Positions 1-9,560 of a stretch of DNA of 64,000 nt are shown here, one piece after another. This stretch comes from Sulfuriferula sp047300855 (GTDB lineage Bacteria; Pseudomonadota; Gammaproteobacteria; Burkholderiales; Sulfuriferulaceae), in assembly GCF_047300855.1 (NCBI RefSeq), contig NZ_CP170197.1, positions 1,922,001 through 1,986,000 of the forward strand, given 5' to 3'. A program made the position numbers and the translations under genes. Each line of letters begins with the position of its first letter. Positions within the stretch are counted from its first letter, which is position 1. The notes under the pieces were generated by a model, which saw only the letters and a program-made list of their open reading frames with translations, was not told the DNA's origin and made no database searches.

Positions 1-1201
1 GATCCAGATCGATGTAGAGCAAAATATGTTGGGTGTCCGTCTGCTTTGCACTATTCAATAGCTCCGTCAGGCAACGCTCGAACTCGCGTCGATTGGGAAG
101 ACCGGTGAGCGAATCATGGCTGGCTTGCCAGGAGAGCTGCCGTGCCATGCTGCGCGTAGTGGTTACATCGTGGAATACCGACACGAATCCTATGCTATCG
201 CCGGTGTGATTGCGAATCGGTGTAATGGAAGATTCAATGGCAAACTCCGCGCCGGACTTGCTGATCAACAAAGCATTACGGCTAAGCCCAACCATCCAGC
301 CATCCATCTGGCTGGACGCAATCGAATGATCCAGCGGCTGCCTGGATATTTCGTCTATGGTATGGCATATCTCCCGGAAAGGCAGACCGCGCGCCTGAAC
401 AGCAGGCCAGCCGGTGAGTTGTTCTGCGACGGGATTGAGATAATCCACGTTGCCAGCGATATCCGTGGAAATCACTGCATCGCCAATCGAATGCAAGGTG
501 ACTTCTGCGCGTTCTTTTTCATGGTAAAGCGCACGTTCGATGCGGATCGCCTTACGCACCACCAGCATCATGATACCCACACCCAGCAGGAAAGCGGCTG
601 CCCCCAGTATACCGACCGCCCAGACAGACGACCTGTATTCATGCGAAACCCTGTCAATGGCCACATGCGTTGACCGCCGTTGCATTTCGATCAATTCATT
701 GAAAAGTTCAAATACATCTTTTTGTGCTGGAATAGCCTTCTTTTGCAGTAGTTCCTGCGCCTCAGTAAGCTTGCCTGCCTGGATCAGTTCGACAACCCTC
801 TCCAAGGATTGGGTGGCAATTCGGGTTTTTAGCTGCGAAGCCTGCAAGGTTGCACGCTCCACAGGATTAAGCTGCATCTGAAGCAGTTTGTCCCGAGTGA
901 ATATAAATTCGCCGGCAAGCTGGCTGAAGTGCTGCACAGCCGCATCCAGCTGAAACGGATCTTTCATCAGCAGCATGCTATAGATAGTGACTGCACGCTC
1001 CCGTGACAAGGAGCGCAGGCTCATCACCAACTCGCTTTTAGCATCGCGTTCCCTGACGATAGACTCCATCTGTTTATTGATTGAGTGCATCCGCGTCAGT
1101 CCGATCACCGTAATAGTGACCATGAGCAGCAATACCAGACCAAAGCCGATAACAATGGCGTATTTGGAGTTGCGCGCGAACAGCTTAATCGCTGTTTTCA
1201 T
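1..1201 (-). CDS. Membrane-bound PAS-GGDEF protein, 3' end cut by window edge
   Basis: Reading the minus strand from an ATG at 1201 gives 400 codons open to the window edge. There is an N-terminal membrane segment (about residues 13-33), then a roughly 150-residue helical region resembling 4HB/MCP sensor domains, and a second membrane segment near residue 190. A PAS-like domain follows, and then the beginning of a GGDEF domain (motifs SHDSLTGLPNRREFE and LLYIDLD). The active-site GGDEF motif lies outside the window, so diguanylate cyclase activity (c-di-GMP synthesis) is inferred from the domain start. A C-terminal EAL domain may also follow. The N-terminal layout resembles that of the hybrid kinase at 6340-8982, which suggests a shared class of periplasmic sensor. 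The stand-alone start is supported by a non-coding upstream stretch to 1462. Confidence 0.85.
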   Translation of the reverse strand, partial: MKTAIKLFARNSKYAIVIGFGLVLLLMVTITVIGLTRMHSINKQMESIVRERDAKSELVMSLRSLSRERAVTIYSMLLMKDPFQLDAAVQHFSQLAGEFIFTRDKLLQMQLNPVERATLQASQLKTRIATQSLERVVELIQAGKLTEAQELLQKKAIPAQKDVFELFNELIEMQRRSTHVAIDRVSHEYRSSVWAVGILGAAAFLLGVGIMMLVVRKAIRIERALYHEKERAEVTLHSIGDAVISTDIAGNVDYLNPVAEQLTGWPAVQARGLPFREICHTIDEISRQPLDHSIASSQMDGWMVGLSRNALLISKSGAEFAIESSITPIRNHTGDSIGFVSVFHDVTTTRSMARQLSWQASHDSLTGLPNRREFERCLTELLNSAKQTDTQHILLYIDLD

Positions 1202-1462
1202 AGTTAAAGCCTTAATATTATTTGGTCATGGGCTGTGGGCAGCAAATAAAGATCGAGCCTTACGCTTGCCATCACAATCCTGCATGTCATCCCTGCCACT
1301 ATTACTTATCGGAATTTATGCGGAAACCTTTAATGCTCAAGCCGGCGCCATGTGCTGCGCTGTTAGCAAACGCTTAAATGGGTGCCGCAAATTGCTTGAT
1401 GCAATGTTCCAATCAATTCAGAATACGCACCCATCCTGCTTTAATAGAACCGGACTTTCATC

Positions 1463-2020
1463 ATGAGCGACACAGGCATTCATATTCCCCATCCTGCACA
1501 TCATGGTCACGAAGCCAATTCCCTGGACCAGTGGGTGGCCATATTCACCGCGATCCTGGCAGCCCTGGGCGCCGTTCTGAGTTATCAGGGAAGCCATTTG
1601 ATGAATGACGTGCTGCTGCAAAAAAACGAGGCCGTATTGATGAAGGCGCATGCTACCGATCAATGGAATTACTATCAGGCGGTGAGCACAAAAATGCATC
1701 TGATGGAGCTTGCTAAAACCTTAGCACCCGCAGACAAAACCAGCGGTTTTGAGTCCGAGATCACTAAATACAAAGCACAAAAAACCAGAATCAAGACCGA
1801 TGCAGATAAATACGAACAGGCTTCCGCCAAAGCCAATGCGGAAGCTGCACTATTGAGCACACCGCATGAAAAGATGTCGCTGGCTCTCATCCTGTTCCAG
1901 ATTGCCGTTGCGCTGGCGTCCGTGACCGCGTTGACCAAACGCGCCTGGCTGATGAGCATTGCATCCCTCTGCGCAATCATCGGTATTGGTCTGTGGGGTT
2001 ATGGATTGACGATGCTGTGA
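1463..2020 (+). CDS. DUF4337 family membrane protein
   Basis: 185 aa. The N-terminus begins after a His-rich segment and contains LDQWVAIFTAILAALGAVLSY, a membrane helix characteristic of the DUF4337 family. A middle helical, Lys/Ala-rich stretch (about residues 70-130) is followed by two C-terminal membrane helices (about 140-182). The family has no established function. It overlaps the following PAP2 gene by a few bases, suggesting translational coupling. Confidence 0.8.
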   Translation: MSDTGIHIPHPAHHGHEANSLDQWVAIFTAILAALGAVLSYQGSHLMNDVLLQKNEAVLMKAHATDQWNYYQAVSTKMHLMELAKTLAPADKTSGFESEITKYKAQKTRIKTDADKYEQASAKANAEAALLSTPHEKMSLALILFQIAVALASVTALTKRAWLMSIASLCAIIGIGLWGYGLTML

Positions 2021-2610
2021 ACATATCGCCAGATAACCCGCTCTATGCCTGGGGCGGATTGAATCGCCTGATGTTTGTATGGATTAATGGAGTTCATAGC
2101 CCCTATTGGGATGCGCTAATGCTGACCATGACAGCGCTTGGGGATCACACCAACTACCCGCTTTATATAGCGCTCGCCTTGCTGCTCAGCGCGTGGCGTC
2201 CACTTTGGTTGCCCAGAAATAACGTGCTGATATTCGGTGTTGGATATGTGATTACCGGATTGATCGTAATGCAGATCAAACCCTTGCTGGACTTCCCGCG
2301 TCCATTACTGGCATTGGGCGAACAATGGGTGCACGTGGTTGGACGGCCTGAATTCCATCACAGCTTTCCCTCCGGGCATGCCACCTTTGCAGTGTTGCTG
2401 GCGGCCAGCCTGGCCTATCAGGCTGCACGACCATTGCGTTGGGGACTGTGGAGTTTTGCCTTACTGGTTTGCGTATCGCGTCCCGCTTTGGGGGCGCACT
2501 TCCCCGTAGATGTGTTGGGCGGTGCTTTGATTGCCTGCCTGACTGTATGCTCGTTGCGCTGGTTCCAGAAGCGATGGTTTCCAGCCAAGGCACAAGCCGA
2601 AAATACATAG
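2017..2610 (+). CDS. PAP2 family lipid phosphatase
   Basis: About 197 aa, a multi-pass membrane protein with the three phosphatase motifs of the type-2 phosphatidic acid phosphatase superfamily: KPLLDFPRP (K-x6-RP), PSGH, and SRPALGAHFPVD (SR-x5-H-x3-D). The two histidines and the arginines form the catalytic site. Likely substrates are undecaprenyl pyrophosphate or phosphatidic/phosphatidylglycerol phosphates at the periplasmic face; the sequence does not decide which. The start is uncertain: GTG at 2017 overlaps the upstream TGA as GTGA, and another GTG lies at 1993. No good ribosome site is visible, consistent with coupling to the DUF4337 gene. Confidence 0.85.
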   Translation: MNISPDNPLYAWGGLNRLMFVWINGVHSPYWDALMLTMTALGDHTNYPLYIALALLLSAWRPLWLPRNNVLIFGVGYVITGLIVMQIKPLLDFPRPLLALGEQWVHVVGRPEFHHSFPSGHATFAVLLAASLAYQAARPLRWGLWSFALLVCVSRPALGAHFPVDVLGGALIACLTVCSLRWFQKRWFPAKAQAENT

Positions 2611-2698
2611 CCAACCCCTATTCTGCAAGCTTGATCCAGGTCTTGCGCTAAAGCAGGTTCCAGCTGATTAAATCAAGCTGAAACCAGCCCCAATGGAT

Positions 2699-3148
2699 TC
2701 AGTTGCCGTTTACGCCAGGCGTCCCCACGGGTGCCCAGGTATGTACCACAACATTAAAAGTGGCACCTATAGGCGGGAAAGGGGCGGCTCTCTTGATTGC
2801 CTCCAGTTCCACTTTTTCCAGGTTATCTGATGCGCAGCCTGAGATGTTGGTCTGCTTGAGAGTGCCGTCAGCATTAATCGCAACCACTGCACTGCACCAG
2901 CCTGTATCCAGGGGAACGGGATGTCCGGTTTTTTTCATGGCCTGCTGCTCTTGCGCGACGCGTATCACTCGAACAGAGTGCGCAACAATGTTGTTGATTT
3001 GCTGCACGTAAACCATGAGCTCCCGATTGCGCTGCTGAATGATTGCAGATTGCTGCGCTTGAGTAGGGGATGGAGTGCCTGGTGCCTCGTTGACCACAGC
3101 ACACCCAGTAAGAAGCAGTGGAACCAGAACAAAATAGAGCGGTTTCAT
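2699..3148 (-). CDS. Small lipoprotein with TonB-C-like tail
   Basis: 149 aa. The N-terminus MKPLYFVLVPLLLTGCAVV is a lipoprotein signal with lipobox LTGC. A Pro/Thr/Gln-rich linker follows, then a helix, and then a C-terminal segment (about 85-140: AVVAINADGTLKQTNISGC, LEAIKRAAPFPPIG) that resembles the C-terminal fold of TonB/TolA proteins. A role in the cell envelope is inferred; no specific partner is recognised. The ribosome site AAAGGAGG lies just upstream of the start. It converges with the PAP2 gene. Confidence 0.7.
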   Translation of the reverse strand: MKPLYFVLVPLLLTGCAVVNEAPGTPSPTQAQQSAIIQQRNRELMVYVQQINNIVAHSVRVIRVAQEQQAMKKTGHPVPLDTGWCSAVVAINADGTLKQTNISGCASDNLEKVELEAIKRAAPFPPIGATFNVVVHTWAPVGTPGVNGN

Positions 3149-3231
3149 TCAACCTCCTTTAAATTGCCATCATTCCACTGATTCAGTCAGTAGGATCACA
3201 CAAATCAAGTTAATGATTTTTAAATCTAATA

Positions 3232-3307
<76 letters not shown>

Positions 3308-3361
3308 GTAGGCGCGAATTATAGGGGGTATGGCGCCATAGGTAAACGGTAAATTTCTCGA

Positions 3362-5023
3362 TCAATGTTTGCCTGAACGCCAAATTGAAAATATCACCCA
3401 GATGCTGTTTAAGAACGCCAGCAAAAAACCTACGATACCCAGGAATCGCCAACCCGGGACAGTCATGACGATGGATGAGCCGATAATCAGGGCGGCGGTG
3501 AGGATGCCCATGGTGATGCGGCTGCTGGCACGATCGAGCTGGTGCCCAAACTGGTCGAGGCGTTTCAGGTCGAGATCAATACGCAGATGCCCGCGACGTG
3601 CCTCGCGCAATAACTTTGCCATATCCCGCGGCAGCCCGGAGACAACCTCCAGGGCTTCTCTAAGATTTTTTCGGCCGCGTTTGATCAGTGCAGCGGGCTG
3701 GTAGCGCTCGGCGATGACCCCTCGCACGAAGGGCGTAAGATGATCCACCATATGAAAATGCGGATCAAGCTGCTGACCGAGTCCTTCCAGGGTAATCAAC
3801 GCCTTGAAAAGCAGCGTCAAGTCAGCAGGAAGCACGAGACCATTCTCGCGGATGATGGCGGTGATGTCGGTAAGCAAGGGACCAATTTTTACATCCTTGA
3901 GTTGCAGGTTGTCATAGCTGAATACCAGTTCCGACACATCGTAACCAAGCTTGGCCTCGTCCACTTCACCATCACCGGTCCAATCCAGCAATACGGCCAG
4001 CATCCCCTCCTCGTCCTTGCGCGCCATCGCGTCGAGCAAATTCACAATCTGGTTACGTCGGTATTCGGTGAGCCGACCCACCATGCCGAAATCGATCATG
4101 CCGACACGATTGCCGGGCAAGTAGATAACATTGCCGGGATGCGGATCGGCATGAAAATAACCATGCACCAGAATCATTTTCAACACCGCATCGGCACCGC
4201 GCGTGGCCAGTACAGGCATATCCATTCCAGCAGCGCGAACTTCAGCCAGATGCGTGCCTGGGATTCCTATCAGCTCCTCCTGCACGTTGAGCATTTCACT
4301 GGTGTAATCCCAGTACACCATGGGGATATGCACGGTTTCATCACCTGTAAAATTGGTGCGAAAACGTTCGATATTGTGGGCTTCCATCAGCAGGTCAAGC
4401 TCACGTCGCAATGAACGCCGGAACTGCGCCAGCATCATCACCGGCTGGTAGCGGTGCGCGTCAGGTATCTCTTTTTCAGCCAGACGGGCGATGTGCTGCA
4501 TGATGCGTAAATCGGCTTCGATCTTTTTTTCGATCCCAGGGCGGCGTATCTTGAGGATGACAGGTGTGCCGTCCTGCAATTTTGCCCGGTGCACTTGTGC
4601 CACTGAAGCAGCAGCAAAAGCGTCGATATCCAGTTCAAGAAAAATTTCAGTGGCAGGAAGGCCGAGTGCCGTTTCCAGATGCGGCGCGAGTTCTGTGAAA
4701 GGTACGGGAGGCACTTTCGATTGCAGCTTTTCGAATTCCACAATCCAGCTCGGCGGGAAGACATCGACACGCGTGGCAAACAACTGTCCGAGTTTGACAA
4801 AGGTCGGGCCCAGTTCCTCCATAGCCAACCGAATTCGCACTGCAGGTTCCAGCTGGCTGGTTTCAGAGGTGCTTTGCCAATGAAGAATACGCCCGGCACG
4901 TTCAAGTGCTGTGCCAATTCCAAGTGCGCGCACCATATCCCCCCACCCATATCGGATCATGATGGTGGCGATTTCGTGCAATCTCGGCAGGTCGCGAACG
5001 ACGCCGATAGTCTCCCAAAGCAT
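3362..5023 (-). CDS. ubiB: UbiB/ABC1-family atypical kinase
   Basis: 553 aa, the usual length for UbiB/AarF proteins. It carries the ABC1 hallmark KxGQ-type motif (GPTFVKLGQLFATR, about residues 73-87), an Ala-rich nucleotide loop (FAAASVAQVHRA), VILKIRRPG with the conserved lysine, a catalytic HADPHPGN, and a DFG-like IDFGMVG. Two C-terminal hydrophobic segments (about 500-545) anchor it in the inner membrane. UbiB proteins are ATPases that support ubiquinone synthesis by helping present lipid intermediates. The upstream helical gene at 5052 lies 28 bp away on the same strand, so the two are probably co-transcribed. The family contains paralogues, so the ubiB label is likely rather than certain. 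Confidence 0.85.
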   Translation of the reverse strand: MLWETIGVVRDLPRLHEIATIMIRYGWGDMVRALGIGTALERAGRILHWQSTSETSQLEPAVRIRLAMEELGPTFVKLGQLFATRVDVFPPSWIVEFEKLQSKVPPVPFTELAPHLETALGLPATEIFLELDIDAFAAASVAQVHRAKLQDGTPVILKIRRPGIEKKIEADLRIMQHIARLAEKEIPDAHRYQPVMMLAQFRRSLRRELDLLMEAHNIERFRTNFTGDETVHIPMVYWDYTSEMLNVQEELIGIPGTHLAEVRAAGMDMPVLATRGADAVLKMILVHGYFHADPHPGNVIYLPGNRVGMIDFGMVGRLTEYRRNQIVNLLDAMARKDEEGMLAVLLDWTGDGEVDEAKLGYDVSELVFSYDNLQLKDVKIGPLLTDITAIIRENGLVLPADLTLLFKALITLEGLGQQLDPHFHMVDHLTPFVRGVIAERYQPAALIKRGRKNLREALEVVSGLPRDMAKLLREARRGHLRIDLDLKRLDQFGHQLDRASSRITMGILTAALIIGSSIVMTVPGWRFLGIVGFLLAFLNSIWVIFSIWRSGKH

Positions 5024-5051
5024 AATTATCGTTATTGATCAGTTAGATTGT

Positions 5052-5705
5052 TTACTTTACCTTGCTGCGCAGCGCCTCGCCTGCCCCCGTCAACAATCCG
5101 CTGGCGACCAGAGCCATACGACTGGCTATCTCGCGGGTACCCAGTTCGGCGTTGACCTTGCCCGAATGTACGGCAGCCCGTACTCTGGTGGTCAGCTGCG
5201 TAAGCGTATCCCGCATCTGAGCCCCTGAGTCCGACCCGCTCGTTTTGAGATGGTGTGCAACCCGGTTCGCTTCCATCACGAGCATCCCTGTACTGGTACG
5301 GGCAGTCTGGCGAATGGCGTCCATCAGCAAATGTTCCAGATTGCGCAAGGTTTGAAGCGATTGTTTCAGCTCGCCTGCGTGGGATTCCCTGCCACTAGTG
5401 AGCATTTCTTCAATCATCAGTTGTGTAGATTGGGCAAACTTGATCAAGGCTTGATCCATGCCACTCACCGCTGCGCGCAGTGATTGCGAGATATCGCCGC
5501 CGCGTTCAGCCAGCCCAAGATTAACACCGGCACTGACAGCCGCCAATACTGCCTTGATTTCGGCTACATTCAATGTTCTTTGTTCGATCGCACGCACTGT
5601 GATGTCGTGTATGCGTGCGCTGATATCCATTCCTTCTGCTCCCGCCTGCCGGGCCTCCTGCTTGATGGTTCCCAGAGTTTCCATTGGGATAATATGTTCA
5701 TCCAT
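5052..5705 (-). CDS. Helical hypothetical protein (DUF6781-like)
   Basis: 217 aa, predicted entirely helical. Repeated short amphipathic stretches (for example IHDITVRAIEQRTLNVAEIKA and GGDISQSLRAAVSGMDQALIKFAQ) are typical of the DUF6781 family. No catalytic motif or signal peptide is visible. The start is the ATG at 5705, preceded by AAGGAG eight bases upstream; a longer upstream reading lacks such a site. The gene precedes the UbiB-type kinase by 28 bp, suggesting an operon and a possible link to quinone or membrane functions, but this is only positional. Confidence 0.7.
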   Translation of the reverse strand: MDEHIIPMETLGTIKQEARQAGAEGMDISARIHDITVRAIEQRTLNVAEIKAVLAAVSAGVNLGLAERGGDISQSLRAAVSGMDQALIKFAQSTQLMIEEMLTSGRESHAGELKQSLQTLRNLEHLLMDAIRQTARTSTGMLVMEANRVAHHLKTSGSDSGAQMRDTLTQLTTRVRAAVHSGKVNAELGTREIASRMALVASGLLTGAGEALRSKVK

Positions 5706-5811
5706 GACGCGCTCCTTACGATGGTCTAAATACAATTTGATATTAGCCGTTAATCAAATAGGTTGATTTTTTTCTTTACCTGGCCAGGAAAATTCATTAA
5801 ATTTCATATTC

Positions 5812-6321
5812 ATGCGCATTATTTTTTTCATATTAGTCAGTTTATCGTTGTCCGCGTTCCATCCGGTATATGCGGATGACGCTGACGGCGATACCGTACC
5901 CGCATACACCACGATCAGTGGCGAGCGCGCTGATTTGCTGTTCTATGCCGTAAGTCTGATAGGCACCGCTTACAAATACGGCGGAAATTCTCCGCAAACC
6001 GGCATGGATTGCAGTGGGTTCGTGCGTTATGTATTCAGGAATGTAGCAGGCTTGCAATTACCTCGTAGTGCAGATGAGATCAGCAAGACAGGCGAAAGCA
6101 TAGACGAGCAGGATTTGCGTCCAGGCGATCTGGTATTTTTCCGTACCATGAAGCGCGCGTTTTCGCATGTCGGTATTTATCTGGGCGAGCATCGCTTCAT
6201 CCATGCGCCAAGCAGCCAGACCGGCAGCATCATGATTTCCGACATGAAAGAAGAATACTGGTCGCGTCGCTTTGAAGGAGCGCGCCGCCTCCTCGTTTTT
6301 CCACTGCCAGTCCATCGCTGA
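5812..6321 (+). CDS. Secreted NlpC/P60 cell-wall endopeptidase
   Basis: 169 aa with an N-terminal signal peptide (about residues 1-21, ending near VYA). The C40 peptidase domain contains the catalytic cysteine C67 in MDCSGFVRYVF, the catalytic histidine H119 in SHVGIYLG, and a downstream polar residue in HRFIHAPSS. Such enzymes cut the peptide stems of peptidoglycan in the periplasm. The gene is followed 18 bp later by the hybrid kinase, possibly in one transcript. Confidence 0.88.
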   Translation: MRIIFFILVSLSLSAFHPVYADDADGDTVPAYTTISGERADLLFYAVSLIGTAYKYGGNSPQTGMDCSGFVRYVFRNVAGLQLPRSADEISKTGESIDEQDLRPGDLVFFRTMKRAFSHVGIYLGEHRFIHAPSSQTGSIMISDMKEEYWSRRFEGARRLLVFPLPVHR

Positions 6322-6339
6322 TCAATACTGTACGCGGTA

Positions 6340-8982
6340 ATGCTTAAGCTCGCGTCTTTCTTCACTCGTGTTAGCCTGGCCTGGCGTAACCACCTGAACC
6401 TGCGCGGCATCAAGTACGGCCTGGGTCTGGGCTTCGCCCTGATATTGAGCCTGATGGTAGGAATCACCCTGCTCGGGCTGAATCAGATGGAGGCGATCAA
6501 TAACCGCCTGGTGACGATTGTCACCGTCAACGACTACAAAACCGAGCTTGCCAGCATCATGCGCGATGCGTTACTGGATCGCATCATCACCATGCATTCG
6601 CTGGTACTGGACTCCGCACCGTTTGAGCAGAATAACGAACTCTACGATTTCCATAATTACGGCGCTCGTTTTTCCCAAGCCTTGCAGGCGCTCTCCCTCG
6701 CCAAACTCAGCAAGGAAGAAAAAGATATTTTAGCGCACATCCGCAAGTCAGCTGCCATCGCTCAACCCATTGTGATACACACCGTCGACCTGGCGCTGGA
6801 TAAAAAAAATGGAACCGCACTGAAACTGCTGCAGGACGAGGCCATTCCCGCCCAAAAAGAGCTGGTGAATGAGCTTAAGGCCTTACTTAAACTGCAGCGC
6901 GACGCCAATGCAAATGCAGCGGTGGATGCGTCCGACGCCTATAACAAAACACGTTCGCAAATGATCGTTCTGGGGAGTCTGGCTGGGCTGATTGGCGCTT
7001 TGATCGCTTTTGTCGCGGTACGCCGTACTACATTTCAAACCAGCGAACTTCAAAAACAGAAGCTCAAGTATCAGACCCTGTTCGAAACCAATTCCGATGC
7101 CATCGTGATTATGGACGAGGAAGGCTTCACCGACTGCAACCCGGCCGCACTGAAAATGTTTGGCATTGATTCAGTACAGGATTTCATCGCGCGCCGCCCC
7201 TATCAATTAGGCGCACCCATTCAGACAGATGGACGCTCTGCCGCACAATTCTCCAGCGATTGTGTAGCGCGCGCGCGCGCCGAAGGCTATTGTTTTCTGG
7301 AATGGCAGGGATTGCGGGAAGACGGTAGCGAATTTCCCGCGGAAATCGCATTGCATGCGATGACGCTGGATGACAAGCGTGTGATACAGGCCATCATGCG
7401 TGATATCACCGAACGAAAACTGGCAGAGAAAAGCCTCAAGGAAGCGCACGATGCGGCCGTGGAAGCTGCACATCTCAAAGCTGAATTTGTTGCCAATGTC
7501 AGTCACGAAATTCGCACGCCGATGAACGGCGTTATCGGAATGGCTAATCTCATGCTCAAAACCACTTTGAGTCCCCAACAGCGGGAATATGCTCTAGCCA
7601 TATATAACTCGGGAAAGAGCCTGCTGACGATCATCAACGATATTCTGGATTTTTCCAAAATCGACGCCGGTAAACTTAACCTCGAATCGATCGACTTCAA
7701 TCTACACGAAACCGTCCTCGAAATAGCCAGCCTCTTCGTGAATAGAGCCGAAGAAATGGGACTGAGTTTTAATTGCAGCCTCAATCCGGACGTCCCCGAA
7801 CAAGTGCGCGGCGACCCCAACAGGTTGCGCCAGATTCTTTCCAATCTGGTAGACAATGCGCTTAAATTTACCCATGCCGGATCTGTATCTATTACAGTCG
7901 CCCTGGCGCCTGGCCATGCAGCCGATTCAACTTGCTGGGTCCAGTTTACGGTGGAAGACAGTGGTATCGGTATTTCAGCCGAAACTCAGAGCCGTCTGTT
8001 CCGCTCATTCTCGCAGGCAGATGGTTCCACCACGCGCAAATACGGCGGTACCGGCCTCGGACTGGCGATTTGCAAGCAATTGGCGGAAATGATGGGTGGC
8101 TACATCAGTGTGGATAGCATCGCGGGACACGGCAGCGCATTTCACCTGAGCCTGCCTTTGATTCGCGTCGAATCCGGAGCCCCGGCCACTAACGCGTCTT
8201 CTGCGTCGAACCCCGACAATACCAGCTTCATGGGTAGACGAATACTGGTCGCGGAAGACAATATCGTTAACCAGAAAGTCATACAGCACTTGTTGCGCCA
8301 CCTGGGTGCGCAGGTGGATATTGCCGCGAATGGCCGCGAAGCCGTTGCACTTGCGCAAACCCGTGTCTATGACCTGACCCTGATGGATTGCCAGATGCCG
8401 GAAATGGACGGTTACCAGGCAACCTCCCGTATTCGCAATAGCATTCCCAATGCCGGACCCATCATTGCCATGACAGCCAATGCCATGCTGGGCGCGCGCG
8501 AGCAATGCCTGGCAGCAGGGATGAATGATTACCTAAGCAAGCCGATTCAGGAAGAAGATCTGGTCAATATGTTGGCACGTTGGCTTAAACATGCACCCAT
8601 CCAGCAAACCCGCGTTAGCCAGACTGAAACTGTCGAAAACAGCAACCCGATTGACATGCCGGCTCTGGAAAAAAATTGCCGACAGGACGCAGCCCTGGTC
8701 TCGGAGCTCCTTAATCTGTATTGCTCCAGCACTGCGGCGCTACTCATTGAATTAGGTCGCGGGATACAGGCGCAATCAGTCACATGTGCTCGTGCCGCAC
8801 ACGAGATCAAGGGCGCATCCGCTTATATTGCCGCTACCGAAGTGCAGCATCTGGCCGACATGATCGAACAGACCATCAAGGCAGAAAGTTGGGACGAGGC
8901 CGGGAATATGTTTGATGACTTGGAGGCGGCTTTTATCAGAGTGCAACTATTTGTCGGCAACCGTGAAGCAGCAAATCAGTAA
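6340..8982 (+). CDS. Hybrid sensor histidine kinase (HisKA-HATPase-REC-HPt)
   Basis: 880 aa. The order is: membrane helix (about 28-48), periplasmic four-helix sensor region, second membrane helix (about 207-227), PAS domain (about 240-365), and HisKA with the phospho-acceptor H389 in SHEIRTPMNGVIGM. An HATPase domain follows (DNALKFT, DSGIGI, GTGLGLAICKQL). The receiver domain begins ILVAEDNIVNQKV with the phospho-acceptor D683 in LMDCQMPEMDGYQ. A C-terminal HPt domain has H821 in AAHEIKGASAY. This is a complete His-Asp-His relay within one chain, so the final acceptor must be a separate response regulator; none is adjacent. The signal sensed is unknown. Its last 7 bp overlap the convergent DsrE-family gene. 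Confidence 0.93.
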   Translation: MLKLASFFTRVSLAWRNHLNLRGIKYGLGLGFALILSLMVGITLLGLNQMEAINNRLVTIVTVNDYKTELASIMRDALLDRIITMHSLVLDSAPFEQNNELYDFHNYGARFSQALQALSLAKLSKEEKDILAHIRKSAAIAQPIVIHTVDLALDKKNGTALKLLQDEAIPAQKELVNELKALLKLQRDANANAAVDASDAYNKTRSQMIVLGSLAGLIGALIAFVAVRRTTFQTSELQKQKLKYQTLFETNSDAIVIMDEEGFTDCNPAALKMFGIDSVQDFIARRPYQLGAPIQTDGRSAAQFSSDCVARARAEGYCFLEWQGLREDGSEFPAEIALHAMTLDDKRVIQAIMRDITERKLAEKSLKEAHDAAVEAAHLKAEFVANVSHEIRTPMNGVIGMANLMLKTTLSPQQREYALAIYNSGKSLLTIINDILDFSKIDAGKLNLESIDFNLHETVLEIASLFVNRAEEMGLSFNCSLNPDVPEQVRGDPNRLRQILSNLVDNALKFTHAGSVSITVALAPGHAADSTCWVQFTVEDSGIGISAETQSRLFRSFSQADGSTTRKYGGTGLGLAICKQLAEMMGGYISVDSIAGHGSAFHLSLPLIRVESGAPATNASSASNPDNTSFMGRRILVAEDNIVNQKVIQHLLRHLGAQVDIAANGREAVALAQTRVYDLTLMDCQMPEMDGYQATSRIRNSIPNAGPIIAMTANAMLGAREQCLAAGMNDYLSKPIQEEDLVNMLARWLKHAPIQQTRVSQTETVENSNPIDMPALEKNCRQDAALVSELLNLYCSSTAALLIELGRGIQAQSVTCARAAHEIKGASAYIAATEVQHLADMIEQTIKAESWDEAGNMFDDLEAAFIRVQLFVGNREAANQ

Positions 8983-9353
8983 GCGATGGATTTCCACTCA
9001 TCATCCATTACCCGACAGATGTATGCTGCGGCGCCAGCTATCCCAGTGCATTCTGGAATCAATAATTCAGACGTAATGGCATAGGCCTCCAGCGCGCCAC
9101 CGCAAGCAAAAAACTTCACTCCCAGCTGCGCCGCATCCTGCATGAAACCATATACTGATTTTGCCTTATTGTCGGAAGGATGGATTCCATCCGCAATGCC
9201 CCGCACCAGCAGCCGGGTAGCACTGCTGGCGAAATATATTTCGACCTCGGCATCCATTGCGGCCGCTGCGGCCGCCTGGAAAAAAGGTGTTCCACATAAG
9301 TGCGGCTGGTCAGGACTGATAGTCAACAGCATCATTACTAGCTTATCTGACAC
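8976..9353 (-). CDS. DsrE/DsrF-like family protein
   Basis: 125 aa with the DsrE-like fold pattern: a beta strand VMMLLTISPD at the N-terminus, AAAAAAMDAEVEIYFAS, a loop, then LGVKFFACGGALEAYAI and a C-terminal helix. One cysteine (FFACGG) corresponds to the position used by sulfur-carrying DsrE/TusD proteins, and another occurs in LCGTPFF. The family includes sulfurtransferase subunits and uncharacterised peroxiredoxin-like proteins. A sulfur-handling role is possible given the sulfur-type genes elsewhere in the window, but it is not established. Confidence 0.75.
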   Translation of the reverse strand: MSDKLVMMLLTISPDQPHLCGTPFFQAAAAAAMDAEVEIYFASSATRLLVRGIADGIHPSDNKAKSVYGFMQDAAQLGVKFFACGGALEAYAITSELLIPECTGIAGAAAYICRVMDDEWKSIAY

Positions 9354-9560
9354 AATTATTACTCCCGGAAAGACAGGCGCAGCAGCTTACGCCATGGCTC
9401 GTAGCCCGTCAAAACCGCATTGACTCCCGCAAACGGCATTGATTAGCATGAAAATACGACAGAATAAGGAATATTCTTTGGCATGTCAGCATCCTAATGG
9501 CTATGCTCTCAACTGAACTGATCACTCACCCCGAACAACTTGCGATTTATACAACCAAAA

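Noticed and set aside
2640..2690. Hairpin between convergent PAP2 and lipoprotein genes as a terminator
   Set aside because: AGCTGATT/AATCAAGCT can pair but no T-run follows on either strand.
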